A DNA stretch of 64,000 nt from CAWFQB01 sp965277875 (GCA_965277875.1 CBDIDV010000002.1:2852001-2916000); one strand, 5' to 3'. Shown: positions 9,190 through 18,502, numbered from the stretch's first letter. Program-made: numbers and translations. Notes: generated by a model from the letters alone, not told the origin.

Positions 9190-9459
9190 CGTAGGGCCGG
9201 GGCTTGTCCTACAACTGTCGAAAGCTCGCTTGTTCGGTTATGACCTTTGAGATTGGCCCGCTCGTTATCACAGTTTGCAAACCGAACAGGCGAGTATTAT
9301 AAGCGAACTCACAAATCGTTTGCAAAGGTCAAGATATGGAGCAAGCAAGCGGGCTTTCGACAGTTGTAGGGTTTGTCCCCCGCCGCAAACGCTTCCTAAA
9401 GCGCAACGTTCCTTCAAGTGCAACGTTTTTCGGCAGGGGACAAGTCGAGTGGCCCTACA
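9190..9459. repeat. Nested imperfect palindromes (fold-back element)
   Basis: Part of a 478-bp stretch without genes. An inner pair of about 30-45 bp is visible: the stretch around CTACAACTGTCGAAAGC (9209-9225) reappears inverted as GCTTTCGACAGTTGTAG (9353-9369), with flanking CAAAGGTCA/TGACCTTTG also paired. An outer pair, GTAGGGCC..CTTGTCC (9191-9208) and GGACAAG..GGCCCTAC (9438-9458), encloses it. This looks like a decayed non-coding mobile or structural element lying immediately before a separate 104-bp MITE-like copy. Confidence 0.6.
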
Positions 9460-9475
9460 CATTATCTTCTTGTTT

Positions 9476-9579
9476 AACCCAAGTTGCTACCTTGATTTTT
9501 CAATCTCGAAAGATCAGCGCAAAATGCGATTTTCAGGACGCTGCTATCTCAAAAGCGGTTTAAGGTAGCAACTTGGGTT
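9476..9579 (+). mobile_element. 104-bp MITE-like element, copy 1
   Basis: Bounded by perfect 18-bp terminal inverted repeats, AACCCAAGTTGCTACCTT (9476-9493) and its complement (9562-9579), with no coding capacity. GTTT on both sides may be a 4-bp target duplication. An inverted copy at 51264-51367 differs at one base of 104. It has the size and structure of a miniature inverted-repeat transposable element; no transposase with these ends is in the window. Confidence 0.8.
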
Positions 9580-9605
9580 GTTTAGTATTACGCTTTGGAA
9601 TTGAA

Positions 9606-10562
9606 CTAAGGAACGCGCGCGCCGCGTGCCGCTACCCACAGCTTGTACCAGTCGGTACGGCTCAGTTCAATAGAGGCCGCGCCCGCGAACTCGCGGATGT
9701 GGTCGGGGTTGTTGCTGCCGACAAGCGGGATGATGTTGGCCGGATGGCGCAGCAGCCAGGCGACGGCAAGCTGCGTGGGCGTGGCGTCGTTGTAAACCGG
9801 GCCGAGTTCGCGCAGCATGGCGAGCGTGCTTTCAATGACTTCGCGTTTGGGGTGGTCGGCGGGTACGTCGCGCCGCCCCGACAGCCAGCCGCCCCCGACC
9901 GGGCTGTATGCCAGCGGCGTGATGTCCAGTTCCTCGCATTGATCCAGGACGCCGTCGCCGCCCTGCCCCTCGCGCCCCTCATAGATCGGCGGCAGATGCA
10001 GCAGCGAGATCTCGATCTGGTTGCTGACAATCGGCGTTCGCATATATTTTTGCAGGGCCAGCGTCTGCTGCGGATAGTAATTGGACACGCCCACAGCCCG
10101 TATCCTGCCCTCGGTCACAAGCGCGTCCAGCGTCTCGGCAGTCTGGCGCGGATCGCTCAGCGGGTCGGGGCGGTGCAGTTGGTACAGGTCCACATAATCA
10201 ATGCCCATGCGGTTGAGCGAATTTTCGATGCTCATACGGATATGTTCGGGCGAGTGGTCGTAGTATCCGGCCCGAATGCCTACTTTGGTGGCGATGAAGA
10301 TGCGCTCGCGGCTGTTTGGCACAGCCGCCAGACAGTCCTTGAAGATGCTTTCGCAGGCCGTGCCGCCATAGATGTCGGCGTGGTCATAGAAGGTAATGCC
10401 CGCGTCCAGCGCGGCCTCGAAACTGGCGATGGCGCGTCTGCGGTTTTCCGGCCCCACCTCGGCGGGCTTCCAGGTTCCGGCCAGTCCCATGCACCCCAAC
10501 GCGATACGGCTCACAGGTATTTTGTTCGGCCCGAACGGCTGTGTCGGCATTGCTGCTGTCAT
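9606..10562 (-). CDS. Aldo/keto reductase
   Basis: A 318-residue NADPH-dependent oxidoreductase of the (beta/alpha)8 AKR fold (YdhF-type arrangement). Catalytic tetrad: Asp and Tyr in GITFYDHADIYGG, Lys in IFIATKVG, His in DLYQLHRPDP. The cofactor end LAVAWLLRHP..IIPLVGSNNPDHI is also intact. Start ATG 10562 follows GGAG at 9 nt. A much longer open frame continues upstream to 11024, but that part overlaps the divergent TPR gene and does not resemble the family. Substrate unknown. The next gene is divergent across a 112-bp gap. Confidence 0.93.
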   Translation of the reverse strand: MTAAMPTQPFGPNKIPVSRIALGCMGLAGTWKPAEVGPENRRRAIASFEAALDAGITFYDHADIYGGTACESIFKDCLAAVPNSRERIFIATKVGIRAGYYDHSPEHIRMSIENSLNRMGIDYVDLYQLHRPDPLSDPRQTAETLDALVTEGRIRAVGVSNYYPQQTLALQKYMRTPIVSNQIEISLLHLPPIYEGREGQGGDGVLDQCEELDITPLAYSPVGGGWLSGRRDVPADHPKREVIESTLAMLRELGPVYNDATPTQLAVAWLLRHPANIIPLVGSNNPDHIREFAGAASIELSRTDWYKLWVAARGARVP

Positions 10563-10674
10563 AAGTATTTCTCCTACCCTGCAAAATGTAAATGTCTGCA
10601 ATAGTATAGCACTGCATCGGAACGCGAACGCGAACAAGACAGGAAAATGCGGGCGCGAACGCGAACAAAACCAC

Positions 10675-12285
10675 ATGACAAACAGCAAAAAACCTTCCCT
10701 GCACAGCCTGCGCGCCGTGGGCGTACAAAAACATAATGCGAGCGAGCGAGCTTCGTTTCTGGAATTGGATGCGCCCCCGACAAAGGACGCGGCGAACGAT
10801 GCCGACGCCACAGAAATGCTCGCTCCCGGCCCGCCTGTTCCCTCCGTTCCCCCGAATGCGGCAGGTACAGGCGGCATTGTGGATGAGGGCGGACAGATCC
10901 CGAATGCCGACACGCCCCCAGCGGCGCAGGAGATCGCACCGGAGGCAGACGCCACAACAAATGCGCCGAACGCTGCTGCCAACGCTCCCTCGGGCGTGGC
11001 GCATGACGCCATGCAGACCGGCAAAGGGTTTCTGCTGATTGACCGTTACGAGATGGCGCTGCCCTTCTTTCAACTGGCGGCGAAGGCCGAGCCAAACAAC
11101 GGCGAAGCGTGGCTGGAAATCGGCGCGTGTCACAAAGCACTGATGCAGCACATGCAGGCCGCAGACGCCCTGATGCAGGCCACGCGCCTGATGCCTGAAA
11201 ACGCCCGCGCCTATCAGCTACTGGGCGAGTCGTACTGTACGCTTGAGCGCTATCGTCCATGTATGCTGGCGTGTCGGCTTTGCCTGCAGCTTGACCCTGA
11301 GAACGCCATCGCCTGGAACGATCTGGGTCTCGCCTACGCACACGAAGGACAGACACAGGAAGGCATTGAGGCACTGAAAAAAGCAGTCGCGCTTCAGCCG
11401 CGCAAAGCAGTATATCCTGCTAATCTAGCCGTTCATCTGGCAAGAGAGGGAAGATTTGAAGAGGCAAACGCAGCCATTGCTGCGGCAGTGAAGGCCGAAC
11501 CCGAAGACTTCTTTGCCTGGCGGTCTAAGGCGTATGTCTTTGAAATGGCAGGACGCCTGGAAGACGCGCTGGAAGCATACCGCTATGTTTTGCTTCTGAA
11601 ACCGGAAGATGCAGAGTCACACTATTTTCTCGCCGCCACATACAGCAGTCTGAAACAATATGATGAGGCTATCAGAATATACCAACGCGCTATCGAGTTG
11701 AAACCCGACTTTGCCTATGCCTACCACAACCTGGGGTTTTGCTATCTGAACCAGGAAGCAGATGAGAAGGGCGCTGCCTGCCTCGATTCGGCAATCGCGT
11801 TACAGCCTGATCTTACAACGGCTCACAAGGGGCTGGGAAAATTCTATATGAAGCAGGGCCGCTGGGAAGACGCAATTGTGGCTCTGGAAACGTCTTTGTG
11901 TCACAAATATCAGGATTATGATGCACACGCGTTGCTCGTGCGCGCCTATACGCAGGCCGGACGCTTACAGGCGGCTTTAACCGCAAGCGAGCGGGCGATT
12001 GAGTTTGCGTCAAGCGCAGAGGAGAGTGTCAAGGCTTATACTCATCTCGCAAATTCATACCTTGAATGCCGCGAGTACCCACAAGCAATCGAGGCCGCGC
12101 AGCAGGCTTTAATCCTTGATGGGGCATGTGGGCCGGCCTACAATTGCCTCGGCATCGCGTACCACGCGCAAGACCGCTATCAGGAGGCATTTGACGCGTA
12201 CACGCAGGCAATCCAATGGATGCCGGGCGACAAAACCGTACTGCACAATCTTATGGGGACAAGCCGCGAACTCAGCCGCAAATGA
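10675..12285 (+). CDS. Tetratricopeptide-repeat protein
   Basis: About 536 residues. Residues 1-105 are low-complexity (Ala, Pro, Asn, Asp-rich); the rest is roughly a dozen consecutive TPR units, such as AWNDLGLAYAHEGQTQEGI, SHYFLAATYSSLKQYDEAI, AYHNLGFCYLNQ and PAYNCLGIAYHAQDRYQEA. TPR arrays act as protein-binding scaffolds. There is no signal peptide or enzymatic domain. The ATG at 10675 lacks a clear ribosome site and is the first Met after sequence shared with the divergent reductase; the frame remains open upstream, so the exact start is unsure. GCGAAC direct repeats lie just before it. Confidence 0.85.
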   Translation: MTNSKKPSLHSLRAVGVQKHNASERASFLELDAPPTKDAANDADATEMLAPGPPVPSVPPNAAGTGGIVDEGGQIPNADTPPAAQEIAPEADATTNAPNAAANAPSGVAHDAMQTGKGFLLIDRYEMALPFFQLAAKAEPNNGEAWLEIGACHKALMQHMQAADALMQATRLMPENARAYQLLGESYCTLERYRPCMLACRLCLQLDPENAIAWNDLGLAYAHEGQTQEGIEALKKAVALQPRKAVYPANLAVHLAREGRFEEANAAIAAAVKAEPEDFFAWRSKAYVFEMAGRLEDALEAYRYVLLLKPEDAESHYFLAATYSSLKQYDEAIRIYQRAIELKPDFAYAYHNLGFCYLNQEADEKGAACLDSAIALQPDLTTAHKGLGKFYMKQGRWEDAIVALETSLCHKYQDYDAHALLVRAYTQAGRLQAALTASERAIEFASSAEESVKAYTHLANSYLECREYPQAIEAAQQALILDGACGPAYNCLGIAYHAQDRYQEAFDAYTQAIQWMPGDKTVLHNLMGTSRELSRK

Positions 12286-12566
12286 TTCCGATGGGCAATC
12301 CATCTATGTGCTTTTCGTATGAAACCCGTGCCACGAATCAGGCGCGATAAACTGCAAACTCTAAGGCGAATTGATAACCTTTTTTTGTGCGCGGCGTCTA
12401 TCTGGCAGAAGCGAACTTGATGCCCTTCAAGTCTTGCAGACACAATGCTTACCCAGGTCTGCCTCGCTCACGGGAATGTTGCCGACCAGCGTTGCGTAGA
12501 GTGACGCAGTTCCGTACATAACAGCTATTAAACAACACCCAAGCCTTTAGCCAGGACTGCCTACGT

Positions 12567-13190
12567 ATGCCCTATTTGAAAACATCGCGGGAAGGAACCG
12601 AACACGAGGTGCTTGTGCAAATTCCCGATCAGGAACTGATCGCGCGCTGCCAACGCGGAGACCTGGACGCCTTCGGGCAGATCTATGCGCGCTACGAACG
12701 CGCCGTGTATCGTTACGTCTATCATATGCTGGGCGACCCCGATGATGCCGATGATGTAAAACAGGACACGTTCGTCAAGGCGTACCGCACCCTGCCCGGT
12801 TTTCGGGGCGATTGCAGCCTGCTGACGTGGCTGCTCAAAGTGGCCGGAAATCTGTGCCGCGACCGGCACAAGACGCGCACCCGGCGCGGCGAGATGGCCC
12901 TGCTGCCCGAAATCGCCGCCGAATTGCCCGACCCCGGCGACCTGGGCGCGGACCCCGCCGTACTTCTGGAGCGCAAAGACCTGCATCAGTCGCTGTACCG
13001 CGTCCTGGCGGGCCTGCCCGACGGGCAGCGCGAATTGATCGTCCTGCGCGATGTGCAGGGCTTGAGCTATCAGCAGATCGCGGATGTGCTGGGCTGCTCG
13101 GTGGCGAGCGTCAAGCTGCGCCTGTTCCGCGCCCGCCGCGGCTTCCGCGACCGTATGGAATCGTTGTTGGGCGTTAAGCGTCAGGCGTAA
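12567..13190 (+). CDS. ECF-type RNA polymerase sigma factor
   Basis: A 207-residue group 4 sigma factor. Region 2 (about 25-95) contains AFGQIYARYERAVYRYVYHMLGDPDDADDVKQDTFVKAYRTLPGF; region 4 (about 140-200) contains LAGLPDGQRELIVLRDVQGLSYQQIADVLGCS with the recognition helix VASVKLRLFRARRGF. It redirects RNA polymerase to a stress or envelope regulon. The next gene is a zinc-finger anti-sigma protein, and the third an HtrA-like protein, so this is a sigma/anti-sigma/effector operon. The 117-bp gap to the anti-sigma gene holds repeated TTAAGCGT/CAACGCTTAA-type motifs. Confidence 0.93.
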   Translation: MPYLKTSREGTEHEVLVQIPDQELIARCQRGDLDAFGQIYARYERAVYRYVYHMLGDPDDADDVKQDTFVKAYRTLPGFRGDCSLLTWLLKVAGNLCRDRHKTRTRRGEMALLPEIAAELPDPGDLGADPAVLLERKDLHQSLYRVLAGLPDGQRELIVLRDVQGLSYQQIADVLGCSVASVKLRLFRARRGFRDRMESLLGVKRQA

Positions 13191-13307
13191 CAGGTTGAGC
13201 GTTTAGTGCAGCTTAGTGTAGAAGTATGCGTTTGCAAAGTAAGAGCGGGCCAGTCGCGCCTCAACGCTTAATGCTCAATACTTGACGCTCTTTCATGGAG
13301 TAAGATC

Positions 13308-14291
13308 ATGCTGGGATTTCAGTGGGCGCAGTGTCGCCGTGCGCGCCCTGTGCTGTGGGATTACGCTTCGGAACGGCTGTCCGAAGGGCCGATGGAATTG
13401 GTAGAGCAGCATCTGCAAAGTTGCCACGCCTGCCGTGCCGAAGTCGTCACGCTGCAGCGCGCCCAGCAGTTTCTGTCGGCCTGCCGCGCCGAGGAAGAAC
13501 CCGCGCCCCGCTCCGACTGGAACGCGCTGCGTCAGCGCATTGTAGAGGAAAACGTCACGCCGCTAAGGCAGGCCGCGTTCGCCTCCGCGTCGATTGCGTC
13601 AGGTCAAGATATGGCGCAGCGCGGTCTGCGCGCCTCGTGGCAGATGCCCTTAATAACATTTACGGCGGGCGGCTTTGCGACTGTGCTGGCGCTGGGCGTA
13701 GTGTATATGCTGCGCCCCGGTTCCGTTGCGCCTAACCCATTCGTCGCGCCGTCGTTGGCGGCGAGCATTCAAATCGGGAAAGCGGCAAGCCTTCAGGCCA
13801 GTGCAGATGTGGACAGCGGCATGAGGAGAATTTCGCAGAGCGGCGTGGATAAAACTGGACTGATCGCCGCTATAGCGCGTGTGCCGGATGAGACGCGCGT
13901 AACGCCCGATGCCACTCCCGCGCCCTCACCTGTTCTGCCCGTTGCGACTGCGGCTGCGCCCGCGAAATCGGAACAAAGCAGCGTCGTTCGCCTCGCGTCC
14001 AATACGGCGCGACAGCATAGCCCAACCGCAAAGACGAGCGGCAAAGAACACGATACGCGCATTGCCCAAAACACGACAAATACAGCGGCCCGCGCGGACG
14101 GCAAGTTCCACTTCCGGCCCTATACGCCCAAGCCGCAGGAACGTTTGACGACACTGGCGCAAGCCACCGAGGGCGCGTCGCACTATGCCCTGGAACGTGT
14201 GCGGCCTGTGAACACTGAGAATGACGAGGCCGGGGCGTATGTCGTCGGCTCGGTGCGACCTGTATCTTATGAGGAAAGCGGCGATTATTAA
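13308..14291 (+). CDS. Zinc-finger anti-sigma factor, single-pass membrane protein
   Basis: The N-terminus carries the anti-sigma zinc-finger pattern HxxxCxxC (His35, Cys39, Cys42) after a short helix, so it probably holds the preceding ECF sigma factor at the membrane. One hydrophobic segment at about 118-137 (GGFATVLALGVVYML) spans the membrane. The remaining ~190 residues, Ala/Thr/Pro-rich and probably extracytoplasmic, may sense a signal; no domain is recognised there. Its TAA overlaps the ATG of the next gene by one base, so the two are translationally coupled. The pairing is inferred from gene order and the zinc motif. Confidence 0.88.
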   Translation: MLGFQWAQCRRARPVLWDYASERLSEGPMELVEQHLQSCHACRAEVVTLQRAQQFLSACRAEEEPAPRSDWNALRQRIVEENVTPLRQAAFASASIASGQDMAQRGLRASWQMPLITFTAGGFATVLALGVVYMLRPGSVAPNPFVAPSLAASIQIGKAASLQASADVDSGMRRISQSGVDKTGLIAAIARVPDETRVTPDATPAPSPVLPVATAAAPAKSEQSSVVRLASNTARQHSPTAKTSGKEHDTRIAQNTTNTAARADGKFHFRPYTPKPQERLTTLAQATEGASHYALERVRPVNTENDEAGAYVVGSVRPVSYEESGDY

Positions 14292-15844
14292 TGCAGTCGG
14301 CAAAGCGTTCAATTCTCATGTTCATTAAGCGTGGCCCGATTGCCCGCAGGTTTGGCGCGTTTTGCGGCCTGTCTCTGTGTGTCCTGCCTCTGTGCCTTGT
14401 GCCGCAAACGGCCCGCGCACAGCAGAATGGTCTGAACAGCAAAACGGTTCCCGCCACACCGCCCGCCGGGATTCCACTACCTTCCGCATCCACACCTGCT
14501 GCAGGCGGACTGCTGATGGAGTTGGGCCGCGAACTCAACGCTCTCATCCTGCAAAGCCGCGACGGCGTCGTCAGCATCAAAGGACATCGCGCCTTGACCG
14601 TACAGGAAGCGCTGCTCGGCGGGCCGAACAATGGCATGGGCCGAACGTTTGCGCCTCCGCTGCCGCCTGCAAGTCCCGCACCCGATAGGCCGGTTTACGT
14701 ACCCGTAATCGGCAGCGGCTTTCTCGTACAGGGCGACCTGGTCGTGACAACATACGAGGTGGCCGAAAACATTATCAATCCGGTCGTACTGCTCGCGGAT
14801 GGCCGCACTACGCTGCGCGTTCTGGCGAAAAGCCTGGACAGGGAAAACAACGTCGCCATTTTCAAAGTGGCGCGTCAGCAGGGCAGCGAGGCGCTCCAGT
14901 TCCTGCGTCTGGGCGACAGCGAAAGTATTCTGCCGGGTTCGGTAGCCGTGACGATAGGCAATCAGGCGGGGTTCGCCAATTCGAGCGGATTTGCCTTCAT
15001 CGCGAAAACGGGACGGCGGGCCAGGTCGGGATCGCACTTTTACGCCAGCCTGATTCAGTTTCAGGGCGCGGTCGGGCCGGGCAGCAGCGGCAGTCCTCTG
15101 ATTGGGGCGACGGGCGACGTGGTCGGTATGGTCATTGCCACGCCGGACACGACGCAGAGCGGCTATTGGCGCGGCGGCGAGGGGAACAATTCCGGGGGCG
15201 GGCGAGATGGCGGACGACGGCGTTCGCCGGAAGGCGAGATCGGGGACAAACCCGGTCACGGCCCCACCCTGAAAGCGCACAAAAGCCAGATGGGGAGCGG
15301 GGGAGAAAGTCAAACCTTCGGTCATGGCGGCGGCAGAGACACTAACGCGCGTGACAAAGCGGATCCTGACGCAATGCTGCGACAGATGGGGCCGGGAATG
15401 GGCATATTCGGCGGATTGTCGAGCATGGGCTTCGCCCTGCCCGTAAACGCTTTTCGCGACCGGCTGGACGCCCTGGCGCAGAACATGCAGCCGGTTTCCG
15501 CTCCCGGCTGGGTGGGACTGCACGCCGAAGACGGGCCGCTGTCCGGCGCGTACATCACCAACCTGTATGATGGCAGCCCCGCCGACAAGGGCGGACTGGA
15601 AATCGGCGACATCATCACGCAGGTCGAGGGCCGTCCGATTCGTTCAGGGCGCGACTTCTTTATCTCCCTGGTATCGGCGACAGAGGGACAGACGCTGCGC
15701 CTGCAAGTGCAGCGCAGGGGCGCGACCCGCATCCTGCCGATCCGCCTGAGCGCCAAGCCCGACGCCGAAGCCCTGCGCCGCATGAGCCAGCGCGTGGCTC
15801 CGGGAGTGGGACTGCACTTCGTATTTGGCCGACACAACGCATAG
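14291..15844 (+). CDS. HtrA-like S1C protein with PDZ domain, catalytic His and Asp replaced
   Basis: Signal peptide (1-43, ending ARA), trypsin-like domain (~135-300), glycine-rich linker (~290-380), PDZ domain (~415-505). Alignment by eye to DegP-type proteases places Glu156 (TTYEVAEN) where the catalytic His of TNxHV stands and Asn187 (DRENNVAIFKV) where the catalytic Asp stands. Ser266 in GPGSSGSPL is kept, but the following Gly is Ser. It is therefore probably a non-proteolytic sensor or chaperone, or a protease with a rearranged site. It is coupled to the anti-sigma gene by a 1-base overlap, which suggests it works in that pathway, as HtrA-type proteins do in envelope stress. Confidence 0.82.
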   Translation: MQSAKRSILMFIKRGPIARRFGAFCGLSLCVLPLCLVPQTARAQQNGLNSKTVPATPPAGIPLPSASTPAAGGLLMELGRELNALILQSRDGVVSIKGHRALTVQEALLGGPNNGMGRTFAPPLPPASPAPDRPVYVPVIGSGFLVQGDLVVTTYEVAENIINPVVLLADGRTTLRVLAKSLDRENNVAIFKVARQQGSEALQFLRLGDSESILPGSVAVTIGNQAGFANSSGFAFIAKTGRRARSGSHFYASLIQFQGAVGPGSSGSPLIGATGDVVGMVIATPDTTQSGYWRGGEGNNSGGGRDGGRRRSPEGEIGDKPGHGPTLKAHKSQMGSGGESQTFGHGGGRDTNARDKADPDAMLRQMGPGMGIFGGLSSMGFALPVNAFRDRLDALAQNMQPVSAPGWVGLHAEDGPLSGAYITNLYDGSPADKGGLEIGDIITQVEGRPIRSGRDFFISLVSATEGQTLRLQVQRRGATRILPIRLSAKPDAEALRRMSQRVAPGVGLHFVFGRHNA

Positions 15845-15883
15845 CCAACCCAATTTCTTGGTGTAGTGCGCCACAAAGCAAGC

Positions 15884-15919
15884 AAAAGAGGAAGCGCAGC
15901 AAATTGCGCTTCCTCTTTT
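15884..15919. terminator. Bidirectional intrinsic terminator
   Basis: AAAAGAGGAAGCGCA (15884-15898) pairs perfectly with TGCGCTTCCTCTTTT (15905-15919). A/T tracts on both sides suit termination of both the HtrA-like gene and the convergent prepilin-like gene. Confidence 0.9.
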
Positions 15920-15939
15920 CGCGTTTGCTCCTTACGCTG

Positions 15940-16668
15940 CTAATCAGTACGAGGGTCGCGCAGAAACTTGGCGTGGCCGTCCAGAAACACGCGGTTGCGC
16001 CCGCCGAAGTGGACGGAGCGGCCCGCAAGATTTGCGGGTACGCCCGCCGTGCCGCGCGGAAAGTAGGGGTCTACCACCATCTCAATGTCGGCGGGGCCGT
16101 CGGGAACGCCGTCTATGGGGCTGTTGTTGGCGCGCATATCCTCGACCGACTGCAAATCCGTTTTGCCCCACAAGTAGTTCAGCGGCGTCACGGCGTCCGG
16201 GCGGGCGAAGCGCCACATCCAGTATAGGGTGACGACCGGATGCGGCGACGTATCTAAAGGCTGCGCTACCTGCACCAGATTGCTCATCGTGCCGGCCACA
16301 GTCGGGCATCTCCAGATGTCGTTGTTGCGGATGTACGGCTGCAAAACCAATGCGGCCCAGCCGCTGCGCGGGTCGGGGATCGGCCAGCCTGTCCAGGGAT
16401 GATAGCCGCCGGGCAGGGAGTATTTCAGATCTTTGCGGTCAGGCAGGCGCTCGTCGTAGTCCTGCACGTACATCAGCAGTCCCGCCCCGATCTGCCGCAG
16501 GTTACTGAGGCAGGCCGCAGAACGCGCCCGTTCCCGTGCCTGCGCGAAAACCGGGAACAGGATCGCCGCCAGAATGCTGATGATGGCGATGACCACGAGC
16601 AGTTCAATCAGGGTGAAGCCAGACTGAAATCTAGATGTAAAGCCAGAGCGAACAGAATGTACTCGCAT
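15940..16668 (-). CDS. Prepilin-type (type II secretion G-like) protein with DUF1559-like C-terminus
   Basis: Residues ~14-45 are a textbook class III signal: SGFTLIELLVVIAIISILAAILFP, cleaved after Gly by prepilin peptidase and N-methylated, then AQARERARSAACLSNLRQIG. The C-terminus has HFGGRNRVFLDGHAKFL, the H..DGH motif shared by very large paralogous sets in Planctomycetes and Armatimonadota-type genomes. ATG 16668 (preceded by GAGGAAAG) is preferred over a GTG 21 nt upstream. It likely forms or decorates pseudopilus-like surface structures. No secretion machinery gene is adjacent. Confidence 0.9.
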   Translation of the reverse strand: MRVHSVRSGFTSRFQSGFTLIELLVVIAIISILAAILFPVFAQARERARSAACLSNLRQIGAGLLMYVQDYDERLPDRKDLKYSLPGGYHPWTGWPIPDPRSGWAALVLQPYIRNNDIWRCPTVAGTMSNLVQVAQPLDTSPHPVVTLYWMWRFARPDAVTPLNYLWGKTDLQSVEDMRANNSPIDGVPDGPADIEMVVDPYFPRGTAGVPANLAGRSVHFGGRNRVFLDGHAKFLRDPRTD

Positions 16669-16700
16669 GGCGCGGTTTTCTTTCCTCACTTGATGCGAAG

Positions 16701-16853
16701 GGGCCGGGTACAGGAACGTACCCGGCTCGGAGGGCTTCGCCCAAACGTCCTCTGGACGTAAATGCGTCCCGGATTACGACTGCATCGCGTCCACGAGGAC
16801 GCTTGTAGCGCAGCGACTTCGAGCCGGGTACGTTCTCGTACCCGGCCCCTGCC
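16701..16853. repeat. Palindromic intergenic repeat with GGGTAC..GTACCC hairpins, copy 1
   Basis: Two self-complementary hairpins, centred at 16704-16725 (CCGGGTAC, AGGAAC, GTACCCGG) and 16824-16845, lie inverted to each other about 100 bp apart, and GTCCTC/GAGGAC segments between them also pair. It fills the gap between two minus-strand genes. Shorter relatives lie at 30362-30386 and 53911-54001. Confidence 0.7.
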
Positions 16854-16864
16854 CTACGGAAGCG

Positions 16865-18280
16865 TTACCGGGCCGAGGCCATGTTCCGCTTCGCGCTCGT
16901 GTAGGCCACACGCCAGATGTGGTTGGAACCGTCGTCGCTGAACAGTAATGCGCCGTCGTGGGCCAGCGTAACGCCGACCGGGCGGCCCCACACATCGCCG
17001 CCGGGCGTGACAAAGCCGGTCACAAAGTCCTCGTACTCGCCTGTCGCTTTGCCGTTCTGCATCGGTACGCGCACTACTTTGTAACCCGTGCGGCGCTCGC
17101 GATTCCACGAACCATGCTCGCAGGCGAAGCCATCCAGGGCGTACTCGCGGGGGAACTGCTTGCCCGTGTAGAACGTCATGCCGAGCGAGGCCGAATGCGA
17201 TTGCAGCAGCACGTCGGGCGTGATCACTTTGCCATTCAAGTCGGGGCGCGGTTCCGTGGCGCGGGTATCGGCATGGTTGCCCATGTAGTACCAGGGCCAG
17301 CCATAGAAGCCGCCCTCGGTAACATGCGTGATGTAGTCGGGAACCAGATGATCGCCAAGCGCGTCGCGCTCATTCACGCTGCACCACAACTGCCCGGTCG
17401 TGGGATTGACGGCCAGACCGACCGCGTTGCGGATGCCGGACGCGTAAATACGCTCGTTCTTGCCTTCGGGCGTGAAGACGAGAATATCGGCGCGGCGCGT
17501 TTCGTCAATGGGCCTTTCATGCACGTTCGTCAGCGAGCCGACCGACACGAACATCTTAGTTCCGTCATTAGAGAACTTTACGTCGCGCGTCCAGTGACCG
17601 CCGCCGCGTAATCGCCCGCCGCCGGGAATGTTGTCTACGAGGGTCTGCGGCGCACTCGTTGCTTTCAGGTCGCCATTATGGTAAGGGAAGCGAACCACGC
17701 TGTCCGTATTGCCGACGTACACGTACTGCGGATTGGGGCCGGACGGATAAAATGCGATGCCGAACGGCTTGACAAGTCCGGTGGCATACGTCCGAATGAC
17801 ATCGGGCCTGCCCGTATTGCGCGTGTCGCGCAGAACCTTCACGATGCCGGGGTTGCTTTCCACGACAAACACGTCGCCGTTGGGCGCGGTCGCCATCTGG
17901 CGCGGGTTGTCCAGGTCGGATGCGTACTCGCTGATCTCAAACCCGGCGGGAACTTTCAGGGTCGCGCCATCGGGACGCGCTACCATGCGCGGCCCGCGAT
18001 CTACGGACGGCGTCGCGTACTGCGGCGGCAGGTCGGCAAGCGTGATATGTCTGCGTACACCCGGCGCGTCGGTCGTCCAGTCGCCCAGCGCGTTCTGTCC
18101 GGTCTGCGTCACGCCCTTTTTATATCCAATGGCTTGCATTCCCGTCGCGCCATGCGAAACGGACTTTGCGGCCTGCTGCGCCTGCACGAGCGCGAGCGAA
18201 CCCATGACGCCGACCGGCAGGGTCAGCAGCAATCCTATCTTCAACCGTGGCTTCATCTTTGTACTTGAATGCTTACTCAT
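16865..18280 (-). CDS. PQQ-dependent sugar (glucose/sorbosone-type) dehydrogenase, exported
   Basis: A six-bladed propeller of the soluble PQQ glucose/sorbosone dehydrogenase family, oxidising aldoses or related alcohols in the periplasm. Seen: VPAGFEISEYASDLDNPRQMATAPNGDVFVVE at blade 1, KPFGIAFYPSG, HWTRDVKFSNDGTKMFVSVGS, ASGIRNAVGLAVNPTTGQLWCSVNERD, GGFYGWPWYY and WGRPVGVTLAHDGALLFSDDG. ATG 18280 gives a basic start and a signal segment (MKPRLKIGLLLTLPVGVMG..). The frame extends 38 codons further, but GAGGAG before 18280 argues for this start. PQQ synthesis genes are not in the window. Confidence 0.9.
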   Translation of the reverse strand: MSKHSSTKMKPRLKIGLLLTLPVGVMGSLALVQAQQAAKSVSHGATGMQAIGYKKGVTQTGQNALGDWTTDAPGVRRHITLADLPPQYATPSVDRGPRMVARPDGATLKVPAGFEISEYASDLDNPRQMATAPNGDVFVVESNPGIVKVLRDTRNTGRPDVIRTYATGLVKPFGIAFYPSGPNPQYVYVGNTDSVVRFPYHNGDLKATSAPQTLVDNIPGGGRLRGGGHWTRDVKFSNDGTKMFVSVGSLTNVHERPIDETRRADILVFTPEGKNERIYASGIRNAVGLAVNPTTGQLWCSVNERDALGDHLVPDYITHVTEGGFYGWPWYYMGNHADTRATEPRPDLNGKVITPDVLLQSHSASLGMTFYTGKQFPREYALDGFACEHGSWNRERRTGYKVVRVPMQNGKATGEYEDFVTGFVTPGGDVWGRPVGVTLAHDGALLFSDDGSNHIWRVAYTSAKRNMASAR

Positions 18281-18502
18281 CGCGGCGTAATGCTCCTCAA
18301 AAATATGAAATTTCTCACTCAAAATCGTATGCGCTTGAGCGTCGGCAGGTTGTTGTACCTCTTCTGTACTCCACAGCGACAACTCTTGACGCACAGTTCT
18401 ATTATCCTAGATGATACGCCCCGCCGCCAATGAATCCCAGCAAACAGGGCGTGATTTGTACCGTATTCTTGTTCTATATTCGTCAAGAAAAGGCTTCGCT
18501 CG

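Noticed and set aside
10562..11024. N-terminal extension of the aldo/keto reductase frame
   Set aside because: It overlaps the divergent TPR gene and lacks family similarity; a good ribosome site sits at 10562.
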